Source of the DNA: Burkholderiales bacterium 8X
Lineage (GTDB): Bacteria > Pseudomonadota > Gammaproteobacteria > Burkholderiales > Burkholderiaceae_C
Length of the DNA: 64,000 nucleotides
Reading direction: 5' to 3'
NCBI GenBank assembly: GCA_902506565.1
Contig: LR732703.1
Coordinates: 3,186,916 to 3,250,915 of the forward strand
The notes under the pieces are model-generated. The model saw only the letters and a program-made list of their open reading frames with translations, was not told the DNA's origin and made no database searches. Positions 25,590 to 33,771 of this stretch are shown piece after piece (positions within the stretch are counted from its first letter, which is position 1; the number at the start of each line of letters is the position of its first letter). The position numbers and the translations under genes are program-made.

Positions 25590-26558
25590 TCAGGTCTGAA
25601 TGTTCAGTGACTTGATCAGAGGGCGCCATTGCGCCTCGTCCGCGGCGACCTGGCGGCCGAATTCCTGCGGTGTGCTCGGAATGGGTTCGATGCCTCTCGC
25701 AAGCATCTTCGAACGCACATCCGCGTCCCGGGCATAGTCGCTCGCGTACATCGCCCATTGATCCAGCAACGGCCGGGGCGTTCCCTTGGGCGCGAACAGC
25801 CCCAGCCACACACCGAGCACGAGATCCAGGCCAGTCTCCTTCAAGGTCGGAACGTTGGGCAGCTGGATCAGGCGCTTGTTGCTTGCCACGGCAAGCGCGC
25901 GGACCTTGCCGGCATCGATGAGGCCGCCGGATGACGCCACGCTATCGGAGAGGAAGTCGATTTCTCCGGCGATCAGCGCCTGCACGGCCTGCGGCGTTCC
26001 CTTGTACGCGACAGGCGTCCCCGTTGCGCCGACGGTCCGCAGGTAGAGCTCACCGATCAGATGCGACATCGAGCCCGGGCCGATCGTGCCGTAGTTCAAC
26101 TTGCCCGGATTGGCCTTGAGCGCGTCGGCAAGCTCCTGTGCGCTGCGGTACTTGGAATTGGCCGGCACGATCAGCACACCGTCGATGCGCCCGATGCCCG
26201 TGATCGGCTCGAGGTCGGCGGTGCCGCTGTAGGGGGTCTTCATGATGACCGCGGGCCCGGTCACGATCGAGGTGGTGGAGCCGTACAGCAACGTGTACCC
26301 GTCCGGCGCGGCACGCTGGGCAAGCTGGGTGCCGATGGTGCCGCTGGCACCGGGGCGGTAGTCGATGACGAGCGGATGACCGGTGACCTTCTGCATCGAG
26401 TTGCCGAGGTCTCGCACCTCTGCGTCGCCCGGCGAACCGGGCGGAAAGGGAAAGATGAGCGTGACCGGGCGTGCCGGATAGTGGTTGCCGCCCTGTGCGT
26501 GCACATGGGCAGCCAGCATCGACGCGATCGATGCTGCGATCAGGTTTCTTCTATTCAT
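25590..26558 (-). CDS. Bug-family substrate-binding protein
   Basis: A 322-residue periplasmic receptor: signal peptide NLIAASIASMLAAHVHAQ, then YPARPVTLIFPFPPGSPGDA, IDYRPGASGTIGTQLAQRAA, PDGYTLLYGSTTSIVTGP and NPGKLNYGTIGPGSMSHLIG. It is the third Bug gene in this part of the window without TctAB permease genes. The ligand loop (FPFPPGSPGDA) differs from the other two. It lies between the IOR-like fusion gene and the MDR dehydrogenase, all on the minus strand. Confidence 0.92.
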   Translation of the reverse strand: MNRRNLIAASIASMLAAHVHAQGGNHYPARPVTLIFPFPPGSPGDAEVRDLGNSMQKVTGHPLVIDYRPGASGTIGTQLAQRAAPDGYTLLYGSTTSIVTGPAVIMKTPYSGTADLEPITGIGRIDGVLIVPANSKYRSAQELADALKANPGKLNYGTIGPGSMSHLIGELYLRTVGATGTPVAYKGTPQAVQALIAGEIDFLSDSVASSGGLIDAGKVRALAVASNKRLIQLPNVPTLKETGLDLVLGVWLGLFAPKGTPRPLLDQWAMYASDYARDADVRSKMLARGIEPIPSTPQEFGRQVAADEAQWRPLIKSLNIQT

Positions 26559-26678
26559 CCAGCTGTCTCCGTCAGTGTTGTTCGATCCGGTGCCACCGTA
26601 GCAATCGCCCGATCACAGCGGGAAATGCTTTCTTGGCATGGAGGCGATGCCGATCCGGGTGTCGTGAGGTGATTCGGG

Positions 26679-29600
26679 TCAGGCCGCTTGGCGCCCCTCG
26701 GGCAAGGGAGCCGCGTCGAACCGGGCCAGCAGGCGTGCCTGCTCGGTCCGCAGGGTCGCGATCGCCTTCTCCTTCACGTGGCCGAAGCCGCGCACCTGTT
26801 CGGGCAGCGAGGCCAACGCGATCGCGTCGCCGTGATTACCGGCATGGAGCCCGTGCAGGATGTGGCGGACGAGTCGTTCGTAGTCCGCAATCAACCGGCG
26901 TTCCTCGTGCCGTTCCGCGGTGTAGCCAAACACGTCGAAGGCCGTCCCGCGCAACCCCTTCAGGCGCGCCAGCAGCGGGAAGAGAGAAGCGACCCACGGG
27001 CCGAATTCGCGCTTGCGCAGGTGGCCCTGCGCATCGCGGCCGGCCAGCAGCGGCGGAGCCAGGTTGAAGGTGAGACGCCAGTCGCCTTCGAACGCAGCGT
27101 CGAGCTGCTGGCGGAACTTCGGGTCGACATACAGCCGCGCGACCTCGTATTCGTCCTTGTATGCGAGAAGCTTCGCGTAGGAACGGGCCACGCTTTCGGC
27201 AAGTCGTTGGCCGGTCCCCAGTGCCGACTCGGCTTGTGCGACACGGTCGACGAAGACGCGGTAGCGTGCCGCGAGCGCAGGCGACTGATACGCCTCTAGG
27301 TGGCCCGCACGTTGCTCGACCAGCTGCTCCAGGTCCTGCAGGCGTCGTGGTACGAACTGGATCACCTGCGCGGGCCGGACGGCGGCTTGCACCGAACGCA
27401 GGTCCGCGGCGGCCGCGCGCCCCCAGCGAAAGGCCTGGAGGCTCATCTCGACGGCCACCGCATTCAGCTCGATGGCGCGCTCGATCGAGGCCGCCGCCAG
27501 CGGGATCAGCCCTTTCTGCCACGCGAATCCCAGCAAGAATGGGTTGGCGGCGATGGCGTCTCCTAGCAGGGCAGTTGCGAGCGATGCGGCCGGCAGGCTG
27601 GCGACATGATCTTCCCCTGCGATCTGCTTGATCGCCTCCAGCAGCTGGTCGCCCGGCAAACGCCAATTAGCGTCGCGGGTGAAGGCGCCCGTCGGCGGCG
27701 AGTCGGTGTTCACGACCACGCGGGTGTCGCCTCTCCGAAGCCTGGAGAGCACGTCGCTGCCAGCGGTCACCAGCAGGTCGCAGCCGATTACCGCGTCGGC
27801 CGACGCGGCCGCGAGCTTCGGCGAATGCAGGAGTTCGCGCGAGAGCGCGATTTGCACGTGGCTCGTGACGGCGCCGCCCTTCTGCGCCAGCCCCGTCATG
27901 TCCAGCACGTTCACGGCCTTGCCTTCCAGGTGCGCGGCCATGCCGAGCAGCTGCCCGACGGTGATGACGCCGGTTCCGCCCACTCCTGTCACGAGCAGGC
28001 CGTAGCGCGCCGCGATGGTGGGCACCTCCCTGTCCGGCAACGCCGGCATGGGCTTGCCCGCATCGGCGGCGCTGCCAAGTTCCTTGCGCGGCTTGCCACC
28101 CGTGACGGTCACGAAGCTCGGGCAGAAGCCCTGCACGCACGACAGGTCCTGGTTGCAGGAGGACTGGTTGATGCGGCGCTTGCGACCGAGCTCGGTCTCC
28201 AGCGGCTCGATCGACACGCAGTTGGACTGCACGCCGCAATCGCCGCAGCCTTCGCATACCCCGGAATGGATGAAGGCTCGCCGCTGCTCCTGCGGCATCG
28301 TGGCCTTCTTGCGGCGGCGCCGCTTTTCGGCCGCGCAGGTCTGGTCGAAGATGAGCACCGTGACCTGCGGTACCTCGCGCAGCCGGCGCTGCACGAGGTC
28401 GAGCTCGGTGCGAGAGTGCACCTGAACGCCGGCGGGGAAGGAGCCCCGCGGGTACTTGGAAGGATCGTCCGTCACGACCACGACCTCGCGCACGCCTTCG
28501 GCCAGCACCTGCCGGGCGATCGATGCCGGCGTGAGGCGGCCGTCGTGCGCCTGCCCTCCTGTCATGGCGACGGCGTCGTTGAACAGGATCTTGTAGGTCA
28601 TGGACGTGCCGGCGGCGACGGCCTGGCGGATCGCAAGGTGGCCGGAATGGAAGTACGTGCCGTCGCCCAGGTTCTGGAACACGTGGCCGTCGCTCACGTA
28701 GCGAGACTGGCCGACCCAGTTCGCGCCCTCGCCGCCCATCTGCGTGAAGGTCTCGGTCTCGCGGTCCATCCACTGCGCCATGTAGTGGCAGCCGATGCCC
28801 GCGAGCGCGCGGGAACCGGCCGGCACCTTGGTCGAGGTGTTGTGGGGGCAGCCGGAGCAGAAATAGGGCGTTCGCGACTCTGCGGGCCTGTGCACGTCGG
28901 CGGCGAGCGCCGCCTCGTCGATGGCAGCGATGCGTCGGGTGGCGAGAGGCCCCGCGAGCCCGAGCCACTTCGCGATCACGCGGGCCACGATCGCGGGATC
29001 GATCTCGCCCGCGGCGGGCAGCAGGGGCTGGCCATCGGCGCCGGTCTTGCCGAGCACGCGCGGCGCGGCCGGGCGCCCGTAGAGCACCTGCTTGACCTGG
29101 CCCTCGAGCAGGTCCCGCTTCTCCTCGACGACCAGCAGTTCCTCGCAGCCCTTGGCGAACGCCGCGAGCCCTTCGGGTTCCAGCGGCCAGGGCATCGTCA
29201 CCTGGTAGACCTTGAGGCCGAGTTCCCGCGCGGCGGCGGCATCGATGCCGAGATCCTCCAGGGCCTGCATCACGTCCAGCCACGACTTGCCGGAGGTCAC
29301 GATGCCGCGGCTCGCGCGCGGCGAATCGAAGTGCGCCCGGTCGAGGCGGTTGGTGCGTGCATAGGCCAAGGCGGCGGGCAGCTTGTGCTGCACGAGCCGC
29401 TGCTCCATCGCCACGAATCCCTCCTCCGGCCAGCGGATGTTCAGCCCTGACAGCGGGAGCTCACTCGTCGGCGGTAGCGCCGGACGCACCCTGTCGGGCG
29501 ACACGTCGACGATGCCAGAGCTCTCCACGCAATCCGTGACGCACTTCATGCCGACCCACAGGCCGGTGAACCGGGACATCGCGATGCCATGCAGGCCGAG

Positions 29601-30140
29601 ATCGATGAAGTCCTGCAGGGTGGCCGGCGCAAGCACCGGCATCCCCACTGCCTGAAACAGGTGGTCGGTCTGCGCCGCCATCGTCGAGGACTTCGCGCTG
29701 TGGTCGTCGCCCGCCAGTGCCAGCACGCCCCCGTGCGCCGAAGTGCCGGCCTGGTTGGCATGCCGAAACACGTCCGCGCTGCGGTCCACGCCCGGGCCCT
29801 TGCCGTACCAGATGCCGAACACACCGTCGACCTTTGCACCTGGCCGGAGGTTCGCCTGCTGCGTTCCCCACACGGCCGTCGCCGCAAGCTCCTCGTTGAC
29901 CCCCGGCACAAAGTCGATCTGGTGGCGTTCCAAGTGCTGCTTCGCCTTCTGCAGCGCCTGGTCATAGCCGCCCAGCGGCGAGCCGCGGTAGCCGCTGATG
30001 AAACCCGCCGTGCGGAGGCCCGCGGCTGCATCGCGCTGCCGTTGCAGCATGGGCAGGCGCACCAGCGCATGCGTGCCGCTCATGTAGACCAGGCCCGAGG
30101 CGGCCGTGTACTTGTCGTCGAGACTGATCGCGGTATTCAT
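26679..30140 (-). CDS. Indolepyruvate ferredoxin oxidoreductase-family fusion protein (alpha plus gamma in one chain)
   Basis: An 1153-residue thiamine-diphosphate/iron-sulfur 2-oxoacid:acceptor oxidoreductase. Early in the chain: YRGSPLGGYDQAL and pyruvate-ferredoxin-like HGGVLALAGDDHSAKS. The middle has the ThDP region NLGDGTYFHSGHLAIRQAVA and FNDAVAMTGGQ. Next come ferredoxin-like cysteines (HSGVCEGCGDCGVQSNCVSI, then SSCNQDLSCVQGFC) for iron-sulfur clusters. The C-terminal gamma domain shows VTGVGGTGVITVGQLLGMAA and MTGLAQKGGAVTSHVQIA. The length is that of the aerobic IorAB-like fused enzymes of proteobacteria that decarboxylate aryl-pyruvates to aryl-acetyl-CoA. In this cluster it may process a keto acid from an aromatic or branched substrate. 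Confidence 0.92.
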   Translation of the reverse strand: MNTAISLDDKYTAASGLVYMSGTHALVRLPMLQRQRDAAAGLRTAGFISGYRGSPLGGYDQALQKAKQHLERHQIDFVPGVNEELAATAVWGTQQANLRPGAKVDGVFGIWYGKGPGVDRSADVFRHANQAGTSAHGGVLALAGDDHSAKSSTMAAQTDHLFQAVGMPVLAPATLQDFIDLGLHGIAMSRFTGLWVGMKCVTDCVESSGIVDVSPDRVRPALPPTSELPLSGLNIRWPEEGFVAMEQRLVQHKLPAALAYARTNRLDRAHFDSPRASRGIVTSGKSWLDVMQALEDLGIDAAAARELGLKVYQVTMPWPLEPEGLAAFAKGCEELLVVEEKRDLLEGQVKQVLYGRPAAPRVLGKTGADGQPLLPAAGEIDPAIVARVIAKWLGLAGPLATRRIAAIDEAALAADVHRPAESRTPYFCSGCPHNTSTKVPAGSRALAGIGCHYMAQWMDRETETFTQMGGEGANWVGQSRYVSDGHVFQNLGDGTYFHSGHLAIRQAVAAGTSMTYKILFNDAVAMTGGQAHDGRLTPASIARQVLAEGVREVVVVTDDPSKYPRGSFPAGVQVHSRTELDLVQRRLREVPQVTVLIFDQTCAAEKRRRRKKATMPQEQRRAFIHSGVCEGCGDCGVQSNCVSIEPLETELGRKRRINQSSCNQDLSCVQGFCPSFVTVTGGKPRKELGSAADAGKPMPALPDREVPTIAARYGLLVTGVGGTGVITVGQLLGMAAHLEGKAVNVLDMTGLAQKGGAVTSHVQIALSRELLHSPKLAAASADAVIGCDLLVTAGSDVLSRLRRGDTRVVVNTDSPPTGAFTRDANWRLPGDQLLEAIKQIAGEDHVASLPAASLATALLGDAIAANPFLLGFAWQKGLIPLAAASIERAIELNAVAVEMSLQAFRWGRAAAADLRSVQAAVRPAQVIQFVPRRLQDLEQLVEQRAGHLEAYQSPALAARYRVFVDRVAQAESALGTGQRLAESVARSYAKLLAYKDEYEVARLYVDPKFRQQLDAAFEGDWRLTFNLAPPLLAGRDAQGHLRKREFGPWVASLFPLLARLKGLRGTAFDVFGYTAERHEERRLIADYERLVRHILHGLHAGNHGDAIALASLPEQVRGFGHVKEKAIATLRTEQARLLARFDAAPLPEGRQAA

Positions 30141-30197
30141 CGTTGAGGCTTGTGTGAAGAGAGGCGGAGGATGCCGCGGGCGCGACGACGACGGGCT

Positions 30198-30491
30198 TCA
30201 GGGAATGAAGCCTTCCACGAACACCACCTCGGAGTGCGCGCCTTCGCGTCGGCCTCCGACGATTGCTTGGTACGCCGGTGACCGGTACCAAGCCTGCAGA
30301 TCGTCCATTGAGGGGAATTCGATGATCACGAGCCTCGCGGGTTGCCAGGACCCTTCGACGACTTGGGTTTTGCCTCCACGGACGAGGAAACGTCCGCCGA
30401 ACGGTGGCAACGTGCCGGCCGTGTGACGGCGATAGGACTCGTACGTTTCGGGCGTGTGGACTTCGATGTTGGCGATGCAGTAGGCGGACAT
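30198..30491 (-). CDS. DUF1330 (EthD-like ferredoxin fold) small protein
   Basis: A 97-residue protein starting MSAYCIANIEVHTPETYESY, with GTLPPFGGRFLVRGGKTQVV and RLVIIEFPSMDDLQAWYRSP, all diagnostic of DUF1330. These dimeric alpha-beta barrel proteins are often encoded beside catabolic genes but have no general assigned reaction. It lies 57 bp upstream of the IOR-like gene start on the same strand. Confidence 0.9.
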   Translation of the reverse strand: MSAYCIANIEVHTPETYESYRRHTAGTLPPFGGRFLVRGGKTQVVEGSWQPARLVIIEFPSMDDLQAWYRSPAYQAIVGGRREGAHSEVVFVEGFIP

Positions 30492-30673
30492 GGTGGCTCG
30501 GTGCAATTGCAGTGAGCTTAGAAGCCGTCGCCGTGCGCGCGGAAATGCCGCATCGGCATGACCGCTATGCTGTCTCGATAGATCTCGCGATCGGCAGGGA
30601 ATGCTCGCGGCGGTGCACTCGTCGCTCCCTGGCTCGTGCTCGTGCACCGACCCTCGGCAGCCCTTCGTGGCCT

Positions 30674-31633
30674 TCAGCAGACGGCGGAAAGCTCCGGGGG
30701 CAGGAAGCCCTTGAGCCTGGCCAAGGGCCATCGGCCGTCGAGAATGCGTTCATAGGCCAGTTCCCGAAGCGCAGCGCGCATTCGTTCGCCGACCTGGGAA
30801 AGGCCCTGCTCGCGACTTTTGATGAGCAGCCACGACACCATCAGGCCCTCGATCGGCGCCATTGCGACCTTGCCTTGCTCCAGCAGCTCGCAGCCCGAGC
30901 AGACCGCCAGCGTGGCATATCCCAGGCCCGCTTGCGCAGCACTCAACGCCAGCTGACGCGCGTTGACCTCCAGGGCGATGTTCAACGAAGCTCCCCGTTC
31001 GGCGAGGGCGCTCTCGATGGCCATCCGTCCCACGTTAGGTCGGCTCATGGCGATGATGGGCAGGGTCGACAGGCGTTCGAGGGCGACCGGTGTCGACAGG
31101 TCCAGGCCGCAACCCGGCGGCCCGATCAGGCACATGGGCTCTTCGACGAAGGGGTAGGCCTCCAGACTGGCCAGCGGTTCGCCGGAGGCGACGACCGCCA
31201 GATCGGCCTTGCCTTGACCCACCATGGACCATGCATCCAGAACCCCGCTTGCCCCTTCGAACACGCGAAGTAGCACGTTCGGAAAGTCGGTCCTGAAGCG
31301 CTCGACCGCAGGGAACGTGAGCATCTCGAACATCGAGGGCGGCATGGCGATCGTGAGCTCTCCCCTTGGCGATCCCGAAAGGTCTCGCACCTCGGCCCGA
31401 ACACGGTCGAAATGGCGCAGCAGCCCCATGGCACTTGCCCGCAGGGATTCACCGGATTCGGTCAGGCGGATGCCGCGCTCCGAACGATGGAACAAGGTCG
31501 TGTCGAGGTCTTCTTCCAGCGAGCGAATCTGCCGGGAGAGCGCCGGCTGTGCGATGTGTAGGACTTCCGCGGCGCGGGTGACGCTGCCGAGTTCGGCCAC
31601 CTGAAGGAAGAATCGCAGTTGCCTGACGTTCAT
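30674..31633 (-). CDS. LysR-family transcriptional regulator
   Basis: A 319-residue regulator, start MNVRQLRFFLQVAELGSVTR (31633); a 26-codon upstream extension in the same frame is not supported by alignment. Helix-turn-helix: AAEVLHIAQPALSRQIRSLE. The effector domain has ELTIAMPPSMFEMLTFPAVE and FVEEPMCLIGPPGCGLDLST. This resembles the CbbR/NAC-like group in which the gene is embedded in the operon rather than divergent. It may control the flanking catabolic genes. Possible weak read-through links to DUF1330 downstream (182 bp gap). Confidence 0.92.
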   Translation of the reverse strand: MNVRQLRFFLQVAELGSVTRAAEVLHIAQPALSRQIRSLEEDLDTTLFHRSERGIRLTESGESLRASAMGLLRHFDRVRAEVRDLSGSPRGELTIAMPPSMFEMLTFPAVERFRTDFPNVLLRVFEGASGVLDAWSMVGQGKADLAVVASGEPLASLEAYPFVEEPMCLIGPPGCGLDLSTPVALERLSTLPIIAMSRPNVGRMAIESALAERGASLNIALEVNARQLALSAAQAGLGYATLAVCSGCELLEQGKVAMAPIEGLMVSWLLIKSREQGLSQVGERMRAALRELAYERILDGRWPLARLKGFLPPELSAVC

Positions 31634-31685
31634 TGAGTTCTGAAGCGCGAGCGACCAATCCTGGCCGTGCGATACGGGCTGCGCG

Positions 31686-32000
31686 CTAGGTCGCGCCCAT
31701 GAAGGGAGCATGCCGCATGAGTCTACTCTCCTGTCGCACGAACAGCGGCCCCACCTCCGCGACGTACGCCTGCCAGGCGGGCATCGCCGCGAGCGCGGCT
31801 CGCCGGCGGCTGCGCTCTTCGAACGACGTAAAACTCCAGATGAAGATCACCTGATCCAGCGCGCCGACTTCCGTTGTGAAACATGCGACCAGTTTGCCCA
31901 GGACCTCGCACTGCAGCGCCTTGCCCTTTGCCGCGTAGATCGCCAAGTAGTCCGAGAGCCGCGCCGGCGGCAGCTGGTAGGTGCGCATCTCGAACAGCAT
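31686..32000 (-). CDS. NIPSNAP-family protein
   Basis: A 104-residue alpha-beta barrel protein: MLFEMRTYQLPPARLSDYLA (the MRTYQL opening is typical), FIWSFTSFEERSRRRAALAA and AWQAYVAEVGPLFVRQESRL. Small NIPSNAP proteins are often beside SDR or CoA genes; a direct reaction is not established. Its start lies only 3 bp after the SDR stop codon, so the two are coupled. Confidence 0.88.
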   Translation of the reverse strand: MLFEMRTYQLPPARLSDYLAIYAAKGKALQCEVLGKLVACFTTEVGALDQVIFIWSFTSFEERSRRRAALAAMPAWQAYVAEVGPLFVRQESRLMRHAPFMGAT

Positions 32001-32002
32001 GC

Positions 32003-32755
32003 TCAGCGACCGCCAGAGATATCGACGACCGCGCCATGAACATAGCTCGACTCCTCCGACGCGAGCCAGAGAACTGCATCGGCGACTTCCTCCGCCGTCC
32101 CGGCGCGGCGCAGCGGGATCGTCGGAGCGATGCTGTCGATGAGCTTGGCACCACCGAACTCGTCGTGCATTTCTGTCGCGATGACACCGGGCCGAAGGCT
32201 GTTGACCCGCACGCCCAGCGGGCCCAGTTCCTTGGCGAGCGACACCGTCATGCCGTCCAGGGCGGCCTTGGTGGATGCGTAATGGGCCAGTTCCGGCATG
32301 CCCCCGTGGCGGGCGGCGGCCGATGAGATGTTCACGATGGAGCCGCCCTGGCCGCCTGTCGCGCGGCTCATGCGGCGTACTGCCTCGCGAGCGCAGTAAA
32401 AGGCGGAGAACACGTTCGTCTCGAAGATGCCGCGCAATCGCGCTTCGTCGAATTCGGTGATCGGGCAACGCCCCCCCGAGATGCCGGCGTTGTTGACGAG
32501 GACCGTCACCGCCCCGAGCTCCGCATCGACTTCGGCAAAGAGCTTCTCGGCACCTGCAAGCGTGGAGACATCGGCGCGGATGGCCACGGCCTTGCCACCG
32601 TTGCGCGAAATGTCGGCAACCAACGCGTCGGCGGCTTCAGGATCGCTGCGGTAGTTGACCGCGACCCGATAGGCCTGCTGCGCGGCCTTCCGAGCAATGG
32701 CGGCGCCGATGCCGCGGCCGGAACCAGTAACGACGAGGATTCGGGACACGGTCAT
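32003..32755 (-). CDS. SDR-family oxidoreductase (FabG-like)
   Basis: A 250-residue short-chain dehydrogenase: glycine motif VTGSGRGIGAAIARKAA, RSDPEAADALVADISRN, NNAGISGG, catalytic Ser region ISSAAARHGG, Tyr-Lys in YASTKAALDG and RPGVIATEM. MTVSR (32755) is preferred; MIRR at 32767 is an alternative. It lies between the BKACE and NIPSNAP genes on the same strand. FabG-like members act on hydroxyacyl groups, so a beta-hydroxy acid in the same pathway is plausible. Confidence 0.92.
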   Translation of the reverse strand: MTVSRILVVTGSGRGIGAAIARKAAQQAYRVAVNYRSDPEAADALVADISRNGGKAVAIRADVSTLAGAEKLFAEVDAELGAVTVLVNNAGISGGRCPITEFDEARLRGIFETNVFSAFYCAREAVRRMSRATGGQGGSIVNISSAAARHGGMPELAHYASTKAALDGMTVSLAKELGPLGVRVNSLRPGVIATEMHDEFGGAKLIDSIAPTIPLRRAGTAEEVADAVLWLASEESSYVHGAVVDISGGR

Positions 32756-32818
32756 CCTTCGGATCAATGGCCGTTGCCGGCCAGGGTTGGACGAAAGCGC
32801 AGGGATGTGCCTGCGAGG

Positions 32819-33748
32819 TCAGAACGCCGCGGCCGCCGCGCCCTTGAGCTGCAGGCGGTCGCGCGCTTCATCGGCAGATGCGATCTCGAGTCCGAGGCCT
32901 TCGATGATGGCTCGCACGGCCCGGACCTGTTGCGCGTTCGATTCGGCAAGCCGGTCCGGCCCGAGCCAGATCGAATCCTCCAGACCGACGCGCACGTTGC
33001 CACCCATCGTGGCGGCCAGCGCGGCCACCCGCAGCTGGGCCGAGCCGGCCCCGATCACGGACCAGTGATACCGGTCGCCGAAGAGCCTGTCGGCCGTGCG
33101 CTTCATGTGGACGACGTCCTCGGGATGCGTTCCGGCGCCCCCCAGGATGCCCAGCACGGATTGGATGAACAGCGGCCCCTCGAGCAGCCCGCGGTCGACG
33201 AAGTGCCTCAGGTTGTACAGGTGCGCACTGTCGTAGCACTCGAATTCGAAGCGGGTGCCCGACTCTTTCCCGAGCTGAAGGATCTGCTCGATGTCACGGA
33301 AGGTGTTCTTGAAGACCAGGTCCCGCGTACCCTCCAGGAACGATGCCTCCCAGTCGAACTTGAATTCCTTGAAGCGGTCGAGCATGTGGTACATGCCGAA
33401 GTTCATGGAGCCCATGTTCAGCGAGGCCAGCTCGGGCCTGAAACGGATGACCGGTTGGATTCGCTCCGTGACCTGCATCCCCGGTGCACCGCCTGTCGTG
33501 ATGTTGATAACGGCATCGCAACGCTCCTTGATCTGCGGCAGGAATTTGCCGAACGCCTCCGGCGTTTGATCCGGCCGCCCCGTGACGGGATCACGGGCGT
33601 GCAGGTGGATGATGGCCGCACCCGCATCGGCGGCCGCGACGGCGTCGTCCGCGATCTGCTGCGGCGTGATCGGCAGGTGCGGCGTCATGGAAGGCGTGTG
33701 GACAGCGCCCGTCACGGCGCAGCTGATGATGACTCGTCGTTGTTTCAT
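32819..33748 (-). CDS. 3-keto-5-aminohexanoate cleavage (BKACE) family enzyme
   Basis: A 309-residue (beta/alpha)8 enzyme that condenses a beta-keto acid with acetyl-CoA to give an acyl-CoA and acetoacetate. Start MKQRRVIISCAVTGAVHTPS at 33748 has a GGAG site 8-10 bases upstream. Zinc ligands are plausible in AAIIHLHARDPVTG (H-x-H) and SMNFGMYHML. The catalytic-loop segment FECYDSAHLYNLRHFVDRG and GAGTHPEDVVHMKRTADRLF are typical. RVGLEDSIWLG near the C-terminus is a family hallmark. It lies directly upstream of the SDR and after the hydrolase gene. Confidence 0.92.
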   Translation of the reverse strand: MKQRRVIISCAVTGAVHTPSMTPHLPITPQQIADDAVAAADAGAAIIHLHARDPVTGRPDQTPEAFGKFLPQIKERCDAVINITTGGAPGMQVTERIQPVIRFRPELASLNMGSMNFGMYHMLDRFKEFKFDWEASFLEGTRDLVFKNTFRDIEQILQLGKESGTRFEFECYDSAHLYNLRHFVDRGLLEGPLFIQSVLGILGGAGTHPEDVVHMKRTADRLFGDRYHWSVIGAGSAQLRVAALAATMGGNVRVGLEDSIWLGPDRLAESNAQQVRAVRAIIEGLGLEIASADEARDRLQLKGAAAAAF

Positions 33749-33771
33749 GCGAGGGTCTCCTGACAGGCGCT

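Noticed and set aside
27606-29450. Long antisense open frame of 614 residues inside the IOR-like gene
   Set aside because: It is a high-GC shadow of a strongly supported gene on the other strand, with no recognisable domain and a composition rich in Arg/Ala/Gly/His.
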